Positions 55,336 to 64,000 are shown, counted from the first letter of the stretch. The stretch is 64,000 nt of DNA from Schaalia sp. JY-X169 (GCF_014069575.1 NZ_CP059675.1:1240001-1304000), one strand, 5' to 3'. The notes: generated from the letters alone by a model not told the origin. Numbers and translations: made by a program.

Positions 55336-55959
55336 ATGGCAGATAATCGTGCACGCAAGCAGGTGCGCCAATCACGCGCCCTCGGTATCCCGCTGACCCC
55401 GAAGGCAGTGCGCTACTTTGAGAAGCGCCCTTACGGACCCGGAGAGCATGGCCGCACACGCCGCCGTCAAGAGTCCGATTACGCGGTTCGACTCAAGGAA
55501 AAGCAGCGTCTTCGCGCCCAGTACGGTATCCGTGAAGCACAGATGGCGAACACGTTCCAAGAGGCTCGTCGCATGCAGGGCATGGCTGGTGAGAACCTCG
55601 TGTCATTGCTAGAGACCCGACTGGACGCCCTTGTCTTGCGCTCAGGGTTTGCACGCACCACCGCTCAGGCACGCCAGGCGGTTGTCCACCGCCACATCCT
55701 GGTGGATGGCAAGATCGTTGATCGCCCTTCGTTCCGAGTCAAGCCGGGCCAGGTCATTCAGGTGAAGCCGAAGTCCCAGACCACTGTACCGTTCGAGGTC
55801 GCAGCCGCTGGCGCTCACCAGGAGGTCCTGCCCAAGGTCCCCGGTTACCTTGACGTAGATATCGCAAATCTCAAGGCAACGCTGACGGAGATCCCGAAGC
55901 GCAGCGACGTCCCTGTTGAGTGCGACGTCCAGATGGTTGTTGAGTACTACTCGCGCTAA
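55336..55959 (+). CDS. rpsD: 30S ribosomal protein S4
   Basis: 207-residue primary 16S rRNA-binding protein of the small subunit. The S4 RNA-binding domain is around RLDALVLRSGFARTTAQARQ and HRHILVDGKIVDRPSF. The N-terminal region KRPYGPGEHGRTRRR has no Cys, so this is the zinc-free form of S4. ATG 55336 follows AGGAGAAATAGG. The gene is alone, away from the alpha operon, and is followed by a clear terminator. Confidence 0.98.
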   Translation: MADNRARKQVRQSRALGIPLTPKAVRYFEKRPYGPGEHGRTRRRQESDYAVRLKEKQRLRAQYGIREAQMANTFQEARRMQGMAGENLVSLLETRLDALVLRSGFARTTAQARQAVVHRHILVDGKIVDRPSFRVKPGQVIQVKPKSQTTVPFEVAAAGAHQEVLPKVPGYLDVDIANLKATLTEIPKRSDVPVECDVQMVVEYYSR

Positions 55960-56017
55960 ACCAGATACTTGTGCCTCGGTGGACTTCTTCCGGGAGAGCA
56001 CATGCAGCAAATGCGAT

Positions 56018-56051
56018 GAGGACGGGAGCTGTTGGCACCCGTCCTCTTTGC
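56018..56051 (+). terminator. Intrinsic terminator of rpsD
   Basis: Perfect 9-bp stem (56018-56026 with 56038-56046), 11-nt loop, followed by TTTGC. It separates rpsD from the alaS operon. Confidence 0.8.
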
Positions 56052-56101
56052 TATTCTCAATCCGCAGCCAGGATTGGGACCACTGAAGCTAAGAGAGAGA
56101 A

Positions 56102-58795
56102 ATGCGCACACACGAGATTCGCGAGCGATGGATCAACTATTTCGCTGCCAATCAGCATGAGATTCGTCCTTCGGTACCACTGTTGTCGCCCGAGCCGTCC
56201 ATTCTCTTCACCATTGCCGGAATGGTTCCTTTTATCCCTTACATAACAGGGGAGGAAGAACCACCGTGGCCTCGTGTCGCTTCGGTGCAGAAGTGCATTC
56301 GTACAAACGATATTGACAACGTCGGGCATACCTCGCGCCACGGCACCTTTTTCCAGATGAACGGTAACTTTTCATTTGGGGACTACTTCAAAGAAGGCGC
56401 GATTCACTACGCTCATGATCTCCTCACGGGTGCGGTCGAGGACGGTAAGTACGGCCTCGACGCCGACCGCCTTTGGGTGACTATCTGGGACGGCGATCAG
56501 GAAAGCTTGGACGTGCTCACCAAGCAGATCGGCATGGACTCCAAACACATTGTCCGCCTTCCCCGCGTTGAGAACTTCTGGTCCACCGGCCAGCCCGGCC
56601 CTGCTGGACCCTGCTGCGAATGGCATTATGACCGTGGTCCCGCATACGGCCCAGAAGCGGTTGACACTACGACCGATCCGGGTGGAGATCGTTATCTAGA
56701 GCTGTGGAACCTCGTTTTCGATCAGTACATGCGCGGTGAAGGCGAAGGCCAGAACTACGAACTACTGCACGAGCTGGATCGCAAGTGCATCGATACAGGT
56801 GCGGGTCTCGAGCGGCTGGCGTTCGTGTTGCAAGGCAAAGCAAACATGTTCGAGATCGATGAGGTCCGACCAGTCATCACCAAAGTGGAAGAAATCTCCG
56901 GTAGGCGTTACGGTTCCGGTGGTGAAGATGACGTCCGCATGCGAGTCATTGCTGACCATATCCGCTCTTCCATGATGTTGATCAATGATGGCGTCCGCCC
57001 AGGTAATGACGGTGCTGGTTACGTTCTCCGCCGCCTAATGCGGCGCGCAGTCCGCTCGGTGCGTTTGCTGGGTGTTGACGAAGTGACGCTCCCGGAGCTT
57101 TTCCCTGTTTCACGAGATGCCATGTCTCCCTCGTACCCCGACCTACTGACCAACTGGGACACGATCGCCGACGTCGCGTATGGTGAAGAGGTTTCCTTCC
57201 GACGCACGTTGGATGCAGGAACCACAATCTTTGACGTGGCAAGTCGCAAGGCTGAGGAGGAGTCTACGAGCGGTGTTGCAACCCTGTCGGGCGAGGCCGC
57301 TTTCGCGCTTCACGACACCTACGGATTCCCGATCGACCTCACCCTCGAAATGGCGCGTGAGAAGGGACTTGCGGTTAACGAGGCACAGTTCCGCAAGCTC
57401 ATGAGTGAGCAGAAGGAACGTGCCCGCGCGGATGCTCGCGCAAAGAAGGCCGGTCACGTTGACGTCAAGGTGTTCCACGAGATCGCGGATAGCATTGGCG
57501 GAGGCAGCGAATTTGTTGGTTACACCAGTGCCACCGGGGAGTCCCAGATTGCGGGCCTCCTTGTCGACGGAATTCCAGTGCCGTTCGTGGAAGGACCCGC
57601 CCAAGTGGATGTGGTCCTCACCCGCACACCGTTCTTTGCTGAGGCCGGTGGACAGAAGGCCGATCAGGGTGTCATTCGGGTTGAGAATGGCGTTGAACTG
57701 GAAGTCTTTGATGTCCAGTCACCTCTCAAAGGTCTATCTGTTCACCGCACCACGCTGCCAGCTGGCACCGTGGCAGTCGGGGATAGGGCCTACGCCGAAA
57801 TTGATCGTGAACGCAGGCTCGCCATCGCGCGTGCTCACACGTCGACCCATATGATCCATAAAGCACTCCACGAGGTCGTGTCCGAGCGGGCAACACAGGC
57901 AGGATCCGAGAACTCGCCGTCACGAATGCGCCTTGACTTCCGCCACGGCAAGGCACTGACGAACACTCAGCTGTCCGATATCGAGGCAATGGTCAATGCC
58001 AAGATGATGGATGACTTGGAGATTACGGAGACCGTCCTCCCAGTCGAAGAGGCGAAGGCGCGCGGCGCCATGGCCCTCTTTGGGGAGAAGTACGGCAAAG
58101 ACGTCAGAGTGGTCACCATCGGTGACGATTGGTCAATGGAGATTTGTCTGGGGACACACGTGTCGGCAACCGGGCAGATTGGCCGCCTCAACATCCTTTC
58201 AGAGTCTTCTATTGGCTCTGGGGTCCGCCGTGTCGACGCACTTGTCGCGGATTCCTCGTACGAGTTCCAATCGGCGGAGCATCTTCTGGTTTCACAATTG
58301 ACGAATCTGCTGCGCGGCAAGCCAGAAGAGCTCCCTGAGAAGATCTCTACCCTTCTTGACAGGGTGAAGTCCACTGAGCGTGATCTTGCTGCACTGCAAA
58401 GCCAACTCTTGCGCTCCAAGGCTGCGGATATCGCCGAGGGCGCGACCCGTGTCGGGGTGGTTCGGATGGCAAAAGCCGACCTCGGAACAGTGTCTAGTGC
58501 CGATGCGGTTCGGGACGTGGTTCTAGACGTGCGCAACCGACTTGGTGCTAGTGAACCCGTGGTTGTTGCCTTGGGGGCTGTCATGAATGACAGACCTATC
58601 CTGGTGGTGGCTACCAATCAGAGCGCCAGGGATGGCGGTATCCGAGCTGGGGACCTTGTCAGGACTGGAGCAAAAGTCCTTGGTGGGGGTGGCGGTGGCA
58701 AAGCCGATGTTGCTCAGGGTGGCGGAACTGATCCCAATGCACTTCAAGATGCATTGCAAGCTGTCGCTGCTCAAGTGAGCGGAGTGGCGTCCTGA
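56102..58795 (+). CDS. alaS: Alanyl-tRNA synthetase
   Basis: 897-residue class II synthetase. The catalytic domain (about 1-250) has the N-terminus MRTHEIRERWINYF and VQKCIRTNDIDNVG; the editing domain has the zinc motif ARAHTSTHMIHKAL and CLGTHVSATGQIG; the C-terminal C-Ala domain is Gly-rich (VLGGGGGGKADVAQGGG). ATG 56102 follows AGAGAGA. It leads alaS-ruvX-mltG-aroE-peptidase-aroC-aroK and ends in a CTGA overlap with ruvX. Confidence 0.98.
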   Translation: MRTHEIRERWINYFAANQHEIRPSVPLLSPEPSILFTIAGMVPFIPYITGEEEPPWPRVASVQKCIRTNDIDNVGHTSRHGTFFQMNGNFSFGDYFKEGAIHYAHDLLTGAVEDGKYGLDADRLWVTIWDGDQESLDVLTKQIGMDSKHIVRLPRVENFWSTGQPGPAGPCCEWHYDRGPAYGPEAVDTTTDPGGDRYLELWNLVFDQYMRGEGEGQNYELLHELDRKCIDTGAGLERLAFVLQGKANMFEIDEVRPVITKVEEISGRRYGSGGEDDVRMRVIADHIRSSMMLINDGVRPGNDGAGYVLRRLMRRAVRSVRLLGVDEVTLPELFPVSRDAMSPSYPDLLTNWDTIADVAYGEEVSFRRTLDAGTTIFDVASRKAEEESTSGVATLSGEAAFALHDTYGFPIDLTLEMAREKGLAVNEAQFRKLMSEQKERARADARAKKAGHVDVKVFHEIADSIGGGSEFVGYTSATGESQIAGLLVDGIPVPFVEGPAQVDVVLTRTPFFAEAGGQKADQGVIRVENGVELEVFDVQSPLKGLSVHRTTLPAGTVAVGDRAYAEIDRERRLAIARAHTSTHMIHKALHEVVSERATQAGSENSPSRMRLDFRHGKALTNTQLSDIEAMVNAKMMDDLEITETVLPVEEAKARGAMALFGEKYGKDVRVVTIGDDWSMEICLGTHVSATGQIGRLNILSESSIGSGVRRVDALVADSSYEFQSAEHLLVSQLTNLLRGKPEELPEKISTLLDRVKSTERDLAALQSQLLRSKAADIAEGATRVGVVRMAKADLGTVSSADAVRDVVLDVRNRLGASEPVVVALGAVMNDRPILVVATNQSARDGGIRAGDLVRTGAKVLGGGGGGKADVAQGGGTDPNALQDALQAVAAQVSGVAS

Positions 58796-59286
58796 GGCCC
58801 GGCGCGCGAATCGGCCTCGATATCGGAAGCGCTCGTATCGGTGTCGCATTTGCCCCTGGGGATGCCGCTGTCGCGATTCCTTTGGAGTATGTCCCAGCGA
58901 AGCCCCGGAAGCGTGCCCTTAGACTCATAACAAAGCAGGTTCGCGAGCGCGGTGCAATTGAAGTTGTTGTTGGGTTGCCCAAGCATCTGAACGGAACCGA
59001 AGGAGAATCCGCACATCTCGTTCGTGAGTTTTCGGCCGCGCTTGCTACTATGCTGCCTGACGTGAGACTTTGCCTGGTGGATGAGCGACGCTCGACTATC
59101 GCCGCAAAGGAACTACTGCATGAACGTGGGATCCAAGAGAAGGAGCAACGTCTTTTGATTGATTCCGTCGCGGCACAAGTCATCCTTGAACACGCACTGG
59201 AAGTAGAGCGGGTAAGCGCTAAGCCTCCCGGTGAGGAGATTCGGGTGATGAACTTAGACGAGAGGGGTGACGATGAGCAACAGTAG
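58792..59286 (+). CDS. ruvX: Putative pre-16S rRNA nuclease / Holliday junction resolvase RuvX
   Basis: 164-residue YqgF/RuvX protein, RNase H-like fold. Active-site acids: Asp in IGLDIGSARIGVA (residue 10), Glu in RGAIEVVVGLPKHLNG, and Asp in VDERRST and LLIDSVAAQ. The first ATG/GTG/TTG in frame (TTG 58882) would remove the catalytic Asp, and no ATG, GTG or TTG exists in the preceding stretch back into the alaS end. The best start is CTG 58792, which forms a CTGA overlap with the alaS stop and has GAGCGGAG upstream. Role: maturation of 16S rRNA 5' end in E. coli. Confidence 0.9.
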   Translation: MRPGARIGLDIGSARIGVAFAPGDAAVAIPLEYVPAKPRKRALRLITKQVRERGAIEVVVGLPKHLNGTEGESAHLVREFSAALATMLPDVRLCLVDERRSTIAAKELLHERGIQEKEQRLLIDSVAAQVILEHALEVERVSAKPPGEEIRVMNLDERGDDEQQ

Positions 59287-60805
59287 CTCTGAGGACGCTT
59301 CGGGCAGTCCCTTTCCATCACGGCGCGATCTGCATGCTTCGCGGATACCTAGCAGGGGAGCCGCGAGTTCAAGCGATGCGAGCGCTGATTACAGCGCCGC
59401 AGGCGTGGCTGAAACTGAGGTCGTTGGACAAGCCTTGCCGACACCCGCTGTGTCTCACACGTCCGAGGGGTCATTCCCGACGCGTCGAGAGCACCTCATC
59501 GAGACCGGCGCACTTCCTCAAGTCAAACAACGCTCGCCAAAGAAGTCCGAGCGACTCGCAAAGAAGGCAGAAGATAGCGCGATGAAGGTAGAGGTGACTT
59601 CCGGTCGTGAACCTTCGCCTCAGCCAAGCCTCGGCACTCGCCCTCTAGCACCCGGTAATGGTGTTCCGCCCACTCGACTAAACTCCGGAGCAGTTTCCCC
59701 GCTGAATGGTCGGGCAAGTACCCCTTCAAAAATGAAGGCCAAGAAGGCCCCTAAGTGGCGCGTCGCACTGATCCTGATCCTGCTACTTGCCCTGGTGGGT
59801 GGAGCTGTCTACTGGGCGTGGATGGGTCTGAGTGGCGACTCTGCGACCTCGCAAGAAGAGCTTGATTTCCCGGGTCCGGGCGAAGGTAGCGTTGAAGTCA
59901 CAATCACAACAGGAGAGCTTGGCTCTGAGATCGGTCAGTCGCTGGTCGACGCCGGCGTTGTGAAGACGGTCCGTGGTTTCACACTAGCATTTGAAGGAAA
60001 CTCTGCCTCGGCAACCATCAAGCCTGGAACCTACACCCTCAAGCTAGGTATGAGGTCCGCAGATGCTCTTGCTGCACTCCTTGACGAGGCCAACCGAAGC
60101 GACAACGCGATTACAGTGAATGCCGGTCAGACGGCCGCTCAGGTCTACGAGCGCATGATCTCGGTTGGCGGCTTCACCCAGGATGAAATCGACCAGGCCC
60201 TTGCAGATCCTGCAGTGCTTGGACTGCCGGAGGCTGCAGACGGCAACGTTGAGGGTTGGCTCGCTGCCGGGTCCTACGAGGTGGCCATCGGGGAGAGTGC
60301 AACGGACGTCCTGATGACGATGGTGGGCCGTACAACCGCGTTGCTGACTGACTTGGGAATTGCTGAAGCCGACTGGCAAGAAACCCTCATTAAGGCATCA
60401 ATTCTTGAGCGTGAAGCAGGCGTCCCTGACGATTTGCCCAAGGTGGCACGTGTAATCCTCAATCGCCTTGAGTTGCCGGAAGCTGAGACGCGGGGGCTCC
60501 TTCAGATGGACTCAACTGTGCTTTATGGAGTTGGTAAATCGGGTGGACTACCCACGGCGGAGGACTTGGGTTCGGACAGTCCCTACAACACCTACCGAGT
60601 TCAAGGTCTTCCCCCGACACCTATTGCAACACCTTCCCAGGCTGCCATTGAAGCGACGATCAATCCCGCAGATGGCGATTGGCTCTACTTTGTCACGGTA
60701 AACCTGGATACGGGAGAGACACTGTTCAGCTCAACACTTGCAGAGCAAACAAGCAACATCGAGTTGCTTACCCAGTGGTGTGAGCAAAATGAAGGCAGGT
60801 GCTGA
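59273..60805 (+). CDS. mltG: Endolytic murein transglycosylase MltG (YceG-like)
   Basis: 510-residue protein. A long cytoplasmic region (about 155 residues, Ser/Pro/Lys-rich), one membrane helix (WRVALILILLLALVGGAVYW), then the extracellular YceG domain with catalytic Glu in ASILEREAGVPDDL and the motif QMDSTVLYGVG. MltG cuts nascent glycan strands and sets their length. The cytoplasmic part carries two similar short motifs, PFPSRRDLHASR and SFPTRREHLIE. ATG 59273 follows AGAGGGG; it overlaps ruvX by 14 nt. Confidence 0.94.
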   Translation: MSNSSSEDASGSPFPSRRDLHASRIPSRGAASSSDASADYSAAGVAETEVVGQALPTPAVSHTSEGSFPTRREHLIETGALPQVKQRSPKKSERLAKKAEDSAMKVEVTSGREPSPQPSLGTRPLAPGNGVPPTRLNSGAVSPLNGRASTPSKMKAKKAPKWRVALILILLLALVGGAVYWAWMGLSGDSATSQEELDFPGPGEGSVEVTITTGELGSEIGQSLVDAGVVKTVRGFTLAFEGNSASATIKPGTYTLKLGMRSADALAALLDEANRSDNAITVNAGQTAAQVYERMISVGGFTQDEIDQALADPAVLGLPEAADGNVEGWLAAGSYEVAIGESATDVLMTMVGRTTALLTDLGIAEADWQETLIKASILEREAGVPDDLPKVARVILNRLELPEAETRGLLQMDSTVLYGVGKSGGLPTAEDLGSDSPYNTYRVQGLPPTPIATPSQAAIEATINPADGDWLYFVTVNLDTGETLFSSTLAEQTSNIELLTQWCEQNEGRC

Positions 60806-60811
60806 GACACG

Positions 60812-61696
60812 ATGAAGCGGTGGGCTGGCGTCATTGGGTCACCGATCGAGCACTCATTGTCACCGATCCTGCACGATACTGCATTCGGGCTGCTCGGTCT
60901 TGATTGGGAGTATCGCAAGTACAGGGTTGAGACAGACGAGTTAGCCACCTTCATTGCAGGTGTTGGAGCGGACTGTGTGGGACTCAGCGTCACATCGCCC
61001 CTGAAGCGCGCAGTACTACCTCTGGTGGATGCGACAGACGGACTCGCGAACCTGGTAGAGGCGGCCAACACCGTTGCTTTCTCCTCATCCATGAGCGCGG
61101 CGTTTAACACTGATGTCCAAGCAATAGTTGACACAGTTCGCCCCCACTTGGTCGCACCTAGTGTCACAGGTAGCTCCGGGCTGGGCCTCTTGGTTCCAGA
61201 AAATGCAGGGCCCCTCACCTCACTTCCTCCCGCAGTGGTCGTCGGTACAGGCGCTACCGCGTGTTCCGCTCTAGCTGCACTCAAATCTCTGGGCGCCACA
61301 AAGGTCTACCTGGTAGGAAGATCCTTCGCGGGCCCTCAGAATGCATACGTAATCGGAATGGCTCTTGGCCTCGAAGTGCACAGTGTGCTTCTCAGAGTTG
61401 TCGACCGGTACCTCCCCGCACTCAACGCCACCCCCGTACTGATCTCTACCGTGCCGCCCGCTGCCACAGTTGACCTCGCATCGAAGCTGACGCCACTTCG
61501 TGACGGGGTCTTGCTCGACGTCACATACTCATCGGGGCAGACCCCCCTTGAGAACAGGTTCGTGCGCGCGGGAGCGCATGTGACTTCTCCGTTGACCATG
61601 CTTACTCTGCAGGGGATTGCCCAGGTGAAGATTTGGACGTCCGAGGACGTTCCTTTTGATCCGGTACACAAAGCGGTCACAGCTGCGCGGCAATGA
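60812..61696 (+). CDS. aroE: Shikimate dehydrogenase
   Basis: 294-residue NADP(H)-dependent enzyme, reducing 3-dehydroshikimate. The substrate part has GVIGSPIEHSLSPILHD and LSVTSPLKRAV (catalytic Lys); the nucleotide fold has VVVGTGATACSALAALKSLG. The end has TPLENRFVRAGAHVTSPLTML. ATG 60812 is 6 nt after mltG. In the second part the usual NRT-type NADP motif is replaced by LVGRSFAG, a normal variation. Overlaps the next gene by 4 nt. Confidence 0.94.
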   Translation: MKRWAGVIGSPIEHSLSPILHDTAFGLLGLDWEYRKYRVETDELATFIAGVGADCVGLSVTSPLKRAVLPLVDATDGLANLVEAANTVAFSSSMSAAFNTDVQAIVDTVRPHLVAPSVTGSSGLGLLVPENAGPLTSLPPAVVVGTGATACSALAALKSLGATKVYLVGRSFAGPQNAYVIGMALGLEVHSVLLRVVDRYLPALNATPVLISTVPPAATVDLASKLTPLRDGVLLDVTYSSGQTPLENRFVRAGAHVTSPLTMLTLQGIAQVKIWTSEDVPFDPVHKAVTAARQ

Positions 61697-62424
61697 TTGG
61701 GAACGAGGCTCAGTGGGTCCTAGCCTCTATTGTGTTTGCTGCCAATCTGCTCTGGGTCGGGCTGCGTGGACGTTCGCTACTAGATCACTACCTTCCAGAC
61801 TCTCCGCTATCTCACTTGAGCTTGATGTGGGGCACGACCGTGAGCGGAGCTGCGGCCCTATACGTCGGTTCTTGGGGTGCTGACATACCGGTCGGGGGTT
61901 GGGGCTTCGCCGCAATTGGAACAGGAGCTAGCCTTGAGGGTGGAACTGTCACTGCGCTTGGAGTCTCACTCGCATCACTCGGTTGGATGAGCATACTGAT
62001 TGATTCCAGAGTTCGGAAGTTACCCGACCAACTCACTGGGCTCCTGGCGGTCGAGGTCGCAGTGCTCATACTCGTCTCTCCCTGGACAATTGGTGTTGCG
62101 TCGCAGTGGTTCCTGCCGATAGTCGCAGGGGCCGTCGTTTGGACTCTGCCATTGGCAGTTGGTCAAAGACTTGGACAAGTGGGGCTGGGGGATGTCAAGT
62201 TAGCTCCGGTGCTGGGAGCAGCCCTAGCAACATGCTCCTTTCGCGTGGCCCTTCTTGGACTAGCCGCCGCGTTTGTGGCAGCAGCCATCCGCGCACTGTT
62301 TCTAACAGTACGCGGGGGACTCTCTAAGAGGTTCTCCTTTGGCCCCTACCTGATGGGAAGTGCACTGGGGTGCTGGGCGCTTGCGACTCTTGGACCTCTG
62401 TCACCCGGCTCAAGCGGATTGTGA
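61693..62424 (+). CDS. A24 family prepilin peptidase
   Basis: 243-residue polytopic protein (about seven helices) of the type IV leader peptidase family. The two catalytic Asp are in LIDSRVRKLPDQLTG and GLGDVKLAP. The N-terminal methyltransferase-type domain of classical PilD is absent, as in many actinobacterial versions. It would process prepilins of Tad/Flp or competence pili; no pilin gene is in the window. ATG 61693 overlaps the aroE stop. A peptidase at this place among aro genes is also seen in mycobacteria (Rv2551c). Confidence 0.88.
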   Translation: MIGNEAQWVLASIVFAANLLWVGLRGRSLLDHYLPDSPLSHLSLMWGTTVSGAAALYVGSWGADIPVGGWGFAAIGTGASLEGGTVTALGVSLASLGWMSILIDSRVRKLPDQLTGLLAVEVAVLILVSPWTIGVASQWFLPIVAGAVVWTLPLAVGQRLGQVGLGDVKLAPVLGAALATCSFRVALLGLAAAFVAAAIRALFLTVRGGLSKRFSFGPYLMGSALGCWALATLGPLSPGSSGL

Positions 62425-62436
62425 AAAGCTGGGTCC

Positions 62437-63672
62437 ATGCTGAAATGGACAACTGCTGGAGAATCACACGGTCCCGCTTTGGTCGCTTCTCTGGAGGGCG
62501 CACCTGCAGGGATACTTGTAAGTACCGCTTTGATTGCGGAGGCGCTCGCTGAACGCCGACTAGGTTATGGTCGTGGGCCGAGGCAACAGTTTGAGAAGGA
62601 CCGCGTCGATATCCTCACTGGTGTTCGCCATGGCCGCACAACCGGAGCACCAATCACCATCGTCATTCACAATTCCGAGTGGCCAAAGTGGGAGGCCGTG
62701 ATGAGCGCTGATCCGGTACCACAAGAAGCTCTTCTTGTAGATGCTGGACGTGGTGATGTTCGGGAGATGGCGCGGAACAAACCGCTGACACGCCCTCGTC
62801 CCGGGCACGCCGACCTAGCAGGTGTTCTTTCTTACCGGCAGGAGGACGCAAGGAACATCCTGGAACGCGCATCCGCGCGAGAGACGGCTGCACGCGTCGC
62901 TCTTGGCGCAGTAGCAAAACAGCTTCTTCATCAAGTCTGCGGTACCGAGATCGTCTCCCACGTTGTGAGCATTGGGCAAGCAAGCGTACGAGCAGTCCCA
63001 CTTCCCACCCCCGCAGACTACGACCAGTTGCGCGCTTCTCCAGTCCGCACCCTAGGGGCGAGGGCGGAAGAGGCCTTCATCAAAGCTATCGATGAGGCGG
63101 AAGAAAACCAGGAAACCATTGGCGGAGTTGCCGAAGTGATCGCGTACAACGTCCCCGTGGGACTCGGTTCTCACGTGTCATCAGACAGGAAGCTGGACGC
63201 GGCGATCGCGTGGGCCCTGATGAGTATCCAGTCTGCGAAGGCCGTGGAAATTGGTGAGGGCTTCGAGACTGTTGCGAGTCCCGGTTCGGCTGCTCACGAC
63301 GAGATAGTGCGCCAGGATGGCGCCATCACCCGTTCCTCGAATAGGGCCGGGGGAATCGAGGGGGGAACCTCAAACGGTCAGCCTATCGTTGCAAGGGTTG
63401 GCTTCAAACCAATCTCCACTGTGCCCAGGGCTCTTCCTTCAGTTGATCTTGCAACCGGTGAGGCGAGCTCCGCTTTCCACCAGCGATCGGACACTTGCCA
63501 GGTAGTTCCGGGCGCTGTCATTGCCGAAGCAATGGTTGCCCTCGTCCTCGCACAGGCACTCACTGACCGTTTTGGCGGGGCGTCCGTCGAAGAGGTACGC
63601 GCCCAGTTCGACCTCCAGGAGGCATACGTCAGTAGCAGACTTCGCATCAAGCAGGAGGGTGAAAGCAGTTGA
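62437..63672 (+). CDS. aroC: Chorismate synthase
   Basis: 411-residue FMN-dependent enzyme of the shikimate pathway (EPSP to chorismate). Family signatures: TTAGESHGPALVASLEG at the start, the FMN-binding RPRPGHADLAGVLSYRQED, ERASARETAARVA, and EGGTSNGQPIVARVGFKPIST. ATG 62437 is 12 nt after the peptidase gene. It overlaps aroK by 4 nt (TTGA). Confidence 0.98.
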   Translation: MLKWTTAGESHGPALVASLEGAPAGILVSTALIAEALAERRLGYGRGPRQQFEKDRVDILTGVRHGRTTGAPITIVIHNSEWPKWEAVMSADPVPQEALLVDAGRGDVREMARNKPLTRPRPGHADLAGVLSYRQEDARNILERASARETAARVALGAVAKQLLHQVCGTEIVSHVVSIGQASVRAVPLPTPADYDQLRASPVRTLGARAEEAFIKAIDEAEENQETIGGVAEVIAYNVPVGLGSHVSSDRKLDAAIAWALMSIQSAKAVEIGEGFETVASPGSAAHDEIVRQDGAITRSSNRAGGIEGGTSNGQPIVARVGFKPISTVPRALPSVDLATGEASSAFHQRSDTCQVVPGAVIAEAMVALVLAQALTDRFGGASVEEVRAQFDLQEAYVSSRLRIKQEGESS

Positions 63673-64000
63673 TAGCACAGCTCCCCACAAGTCAACCCTG
63701 GTATCTGATTGGTCTCCCCGGGAGTGGGAAGTCAAAAGTGGGCCGAATTCTTGGCGCAACGTTGCGCGTGCCGCATATCGACATTGACGCGGAGATAGAG
63801 CGTACCTCCGGGAAGACCATCAGCGAGATCTTCTCGGGGGAGGGCGAAGCAGCGTTTCGGCAGCAGGAAGCCAAAGCGATCCTCGCAACCGCTGGTCAAC
63901 CCGGCGTGTTCTCGCTTGGCGGAGGATGCGTTGAGACCCCGGAAGTCCGTGATTTTCTTCGCGACCAGACGGTGATTTGGATTGAAGCGCACCATCGTGA
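63669..64000 (+). CDS. aroK: Shikimate kinase, 5' part (runs off the window)
   Basis: At least 110 codons, open to the window end. The P-loop is LIGLPGSGKSKVGR; the shikimate-binding Asp is in HIDIDAEIER; SGKTISEIFSGEGEAAFRQQE and LGGGCVETPEVRDF follow, all typical of AroK. TTG 63669 overlaps the aroC stop (TTGA) and gives the expected N-terminus MIAQLPTSQPWYLIGLPG (initiator written as Met). ATP-dependent phosphorylation of shikimate, next to aroC and aroE. Confidence 0.94.
   Translation, partial: MIAQLPTSQPWYLIGLPGSGKSKVGRILGATLRVPHIDIDAEIERTSGKTISEIFSGEGEAAFRQQEAKAILATAGQPGVFSLGGGCVETPEVRDFLRDQTVIWIEAHHR

Noticed and set aside
57967-58617. 216-codon open frame antisense to alaS
   Set aside because: Shadow of a certain gene; low-complexity Ser/Arg composition.
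1-64000. CRISPR arrays, insertion sequences, prophage or integrase genes
   Set aside because: No regularly spaced repeats, transposases, integrases or phage genes were seen anywhere, including near the tRNA clusters.

Overview
This window is chromosomal DNA from a Gram-positive actinobacterium, most likely a facultatively anaerobic member of the order Actinomycetales (Actinomycetaceae-like; inferred from gene content, no species assigned). Reasons: SepH, DUF3710/DUF4193/DUF3000/DUF3159/DUF5998 proteins, a phosphatidylinositol-mannoside (PIM) gene set, frequent GTG/TTG starts, 4-nt stop/start overlaps, and pyruvate formate-lyase with its activase. Much of the gene order matches, from memory, the Mycobacterium tuberculosis stretch from about Rv2699c to Rv2539c, with several losses and insertions.

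Layout. 0-8 kb: DUF5998, a phosphodiesterase, sepH (minus), DUF4193, DUF3710, an OB-fold protein, DUF3159, a convergent pair of TrkA/RCK subunits and a TRAM-domain RNA methyltransferase. 8-20 kb: central and anaerobic metabolism (acnA, dxs, pflB, pflA), an S9 peptidase, ribonuclease D and DUF3000. 20-28 kb is the accessory part: two FemAB-type aminoacyl transferases, a D-aspartate-ligase-like ATP-grasp enzyme, a cell-wall-binding-repeat protein whose signal-peptide codons are cut by an amber stop, two tRNA clusters (Gly-Val and Gly-Cys-Val), a GyrI-like protein and an amidase. 28-36 kb: thrS, a HIT protein and the PIM operon (pgsA, patA, pimA), then a LemA-like protein, a PrsW-like protease and a NUDIX hydrolase. 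36-49 kb: yebC, ruvCAB, yajC-secD-secF-apt-rel, DUF349, an MBL hydrolase and hisS. 49-64 kb: a DEAD-box helicase (minus), aspS, yciO, rarA, rpsD, alaS, ruvX, mltG, aroE, a prepilin peptidase, aroC and the start of aroK, which runs off the end.

How it fits together. Most of the window is housekeeping: translation, Holliday-junction processing, Sec export, stringent response, shikimate and isoprenoid synthesis, and mannolipid synthesis. The most distinctive part is 20.3-28.2 kb. There, genes that could build a branched peptidoglycan cross-bridge sit among tRNA genes. One of the two tRNA-Gly genes has C instead of T at the normally invariant position 55 of the T-loop, and the second FemAB gene is translationally coupled to thrS. 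No CRISPR array, insertion sequence, prophage or rRNA gene was seen. No stretch longer than about 300 bases is without a gene.
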